Below are positions 63,714-64,000 of a DNA stretch of 64,000 bases, piece by piece. Under the pieces are notes generated by a model. It searched no databases, had not been told where the DNA came from, and worked only from the letters and a program-made list of their open reading frames with translations. The stretch covers positions 1,251,230 to 1,315,229 of the forward strand of contig ML133488.1 in the NCBI GenBank assembly GCA_003864495.1, in the 5' to 3' direction. How positions within the stretch are numbered: the first letter of the stretch is position 1; every line of letters starts with the position of its first letter. This DNA is from Nemopilema nomurai (taxonomy: Eukaryota > Cnidaria > Scyphozoa > Rhizostomeae > Rhizostomatidae). The position numbers were made by a program, and so were the translations under genes.

Positions 63714-64000
63714 CTACAAAAGAGGATAAAAAGATTTTGTCTCGTATATACTAAGATCTTGAGAGGGAGTTAGATGTCTGAATAAAAACAAGTATTCCAT
63801 GGATGTTACAGTTGGGCTGGAGTTAATTATTATCCAATTTTTTTCAGAGGAATTATAAGGAATTTTCAAAACTTGCTGAATATTGATAAACAATATTCCC
63901 TTCCCTTCCTTTCTAAACAGTGTAACTAGGCAACTAATAAAAAGAAATTGAAAGTTTCATAATACATTTTCTACAGTTTTGCTAAGGCAAATGTGTGGTG

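Overview
The window is nuclear DNA from an invertebrate animal, most likely a cnidarian (anthozoan). It is AT-rich and intron-rich. Exons are short (24 to about 400 bp) with GT-AG borders, introns run from under 200 bp to several kb, and tandem repeats are abundant. Family resemblance and gene style suggest Anthozoa; nothing in the sequence proves the phylum. There are no bacterial-style operons, rRNA genes or CRISPR arrays, and I recognised no tRNA gene.

Six protein-coding genes can be reconstructed, all on the minus strand, by joining exons whose splice phases agree. From low to high coordinate (3' to 5' along the transcribed strand) they are: (1) a DHRS4-like short-chain dehydrogenase/reductase, 1461-5583, 9 exons, complete; (2) a multi-pass TRP-like cation channel, 7209-14849, incomplete at both ends and without a recognisable pore exon; (3) AKTIP/FTS, a ubiquitin E2 variant, 15666-20754, 9 exons; (4) a secreted tolloid/BMP1-like astacin metalloprotease, 23011-36113, 12 exons; (5) flap endonuclease FEN1, 39912-53468, 17 exons, complete; (6) a NodU/CmcH/TobZ-type carbamoyltransferase, 55590-63713 and beyond the right edge, 15 exons seen, 5' end missing. 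The neighbours share no evident pathway, so this looks like an ordinary animal gene neighbourhood and not a functional cluster.

The most interesting points are as follows. The carbamoyltransferase family is best known from bacterial natural-product and Nod-factor pathways, yet here it sits in an animal gene broken by many introns. One of its 3' splice sites is repeated about 11 times in tandem (61498-61722), and the nearest upstream copies keep the reading frame. The tolloid-like protease has an unusual domain order (astacin-CUB-CUB-EGF-EGF-EGF-CUB-CUB). The given sequence breaks the reading frame inside CUB1 and CUB2 of the protease and once in the carbamoyltransferase, while FEN1, AKTIP and DHRS4 read cleanly. 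Repeats include a 36-bp satellite in the last FEN1 intron, several minisatellites, a G-rich quadruplex-like run, an inverted-repeat (MITE-like) element at 6709-7153 whose core recurs inverted near 54.7 kb, and a dispersed repeat pair (about 7.55 and 47.43 kb).

Exon coordinates come from reading splice sites by eye. Most were checked by phase arithmetic, but errors of one or two bases are possible.
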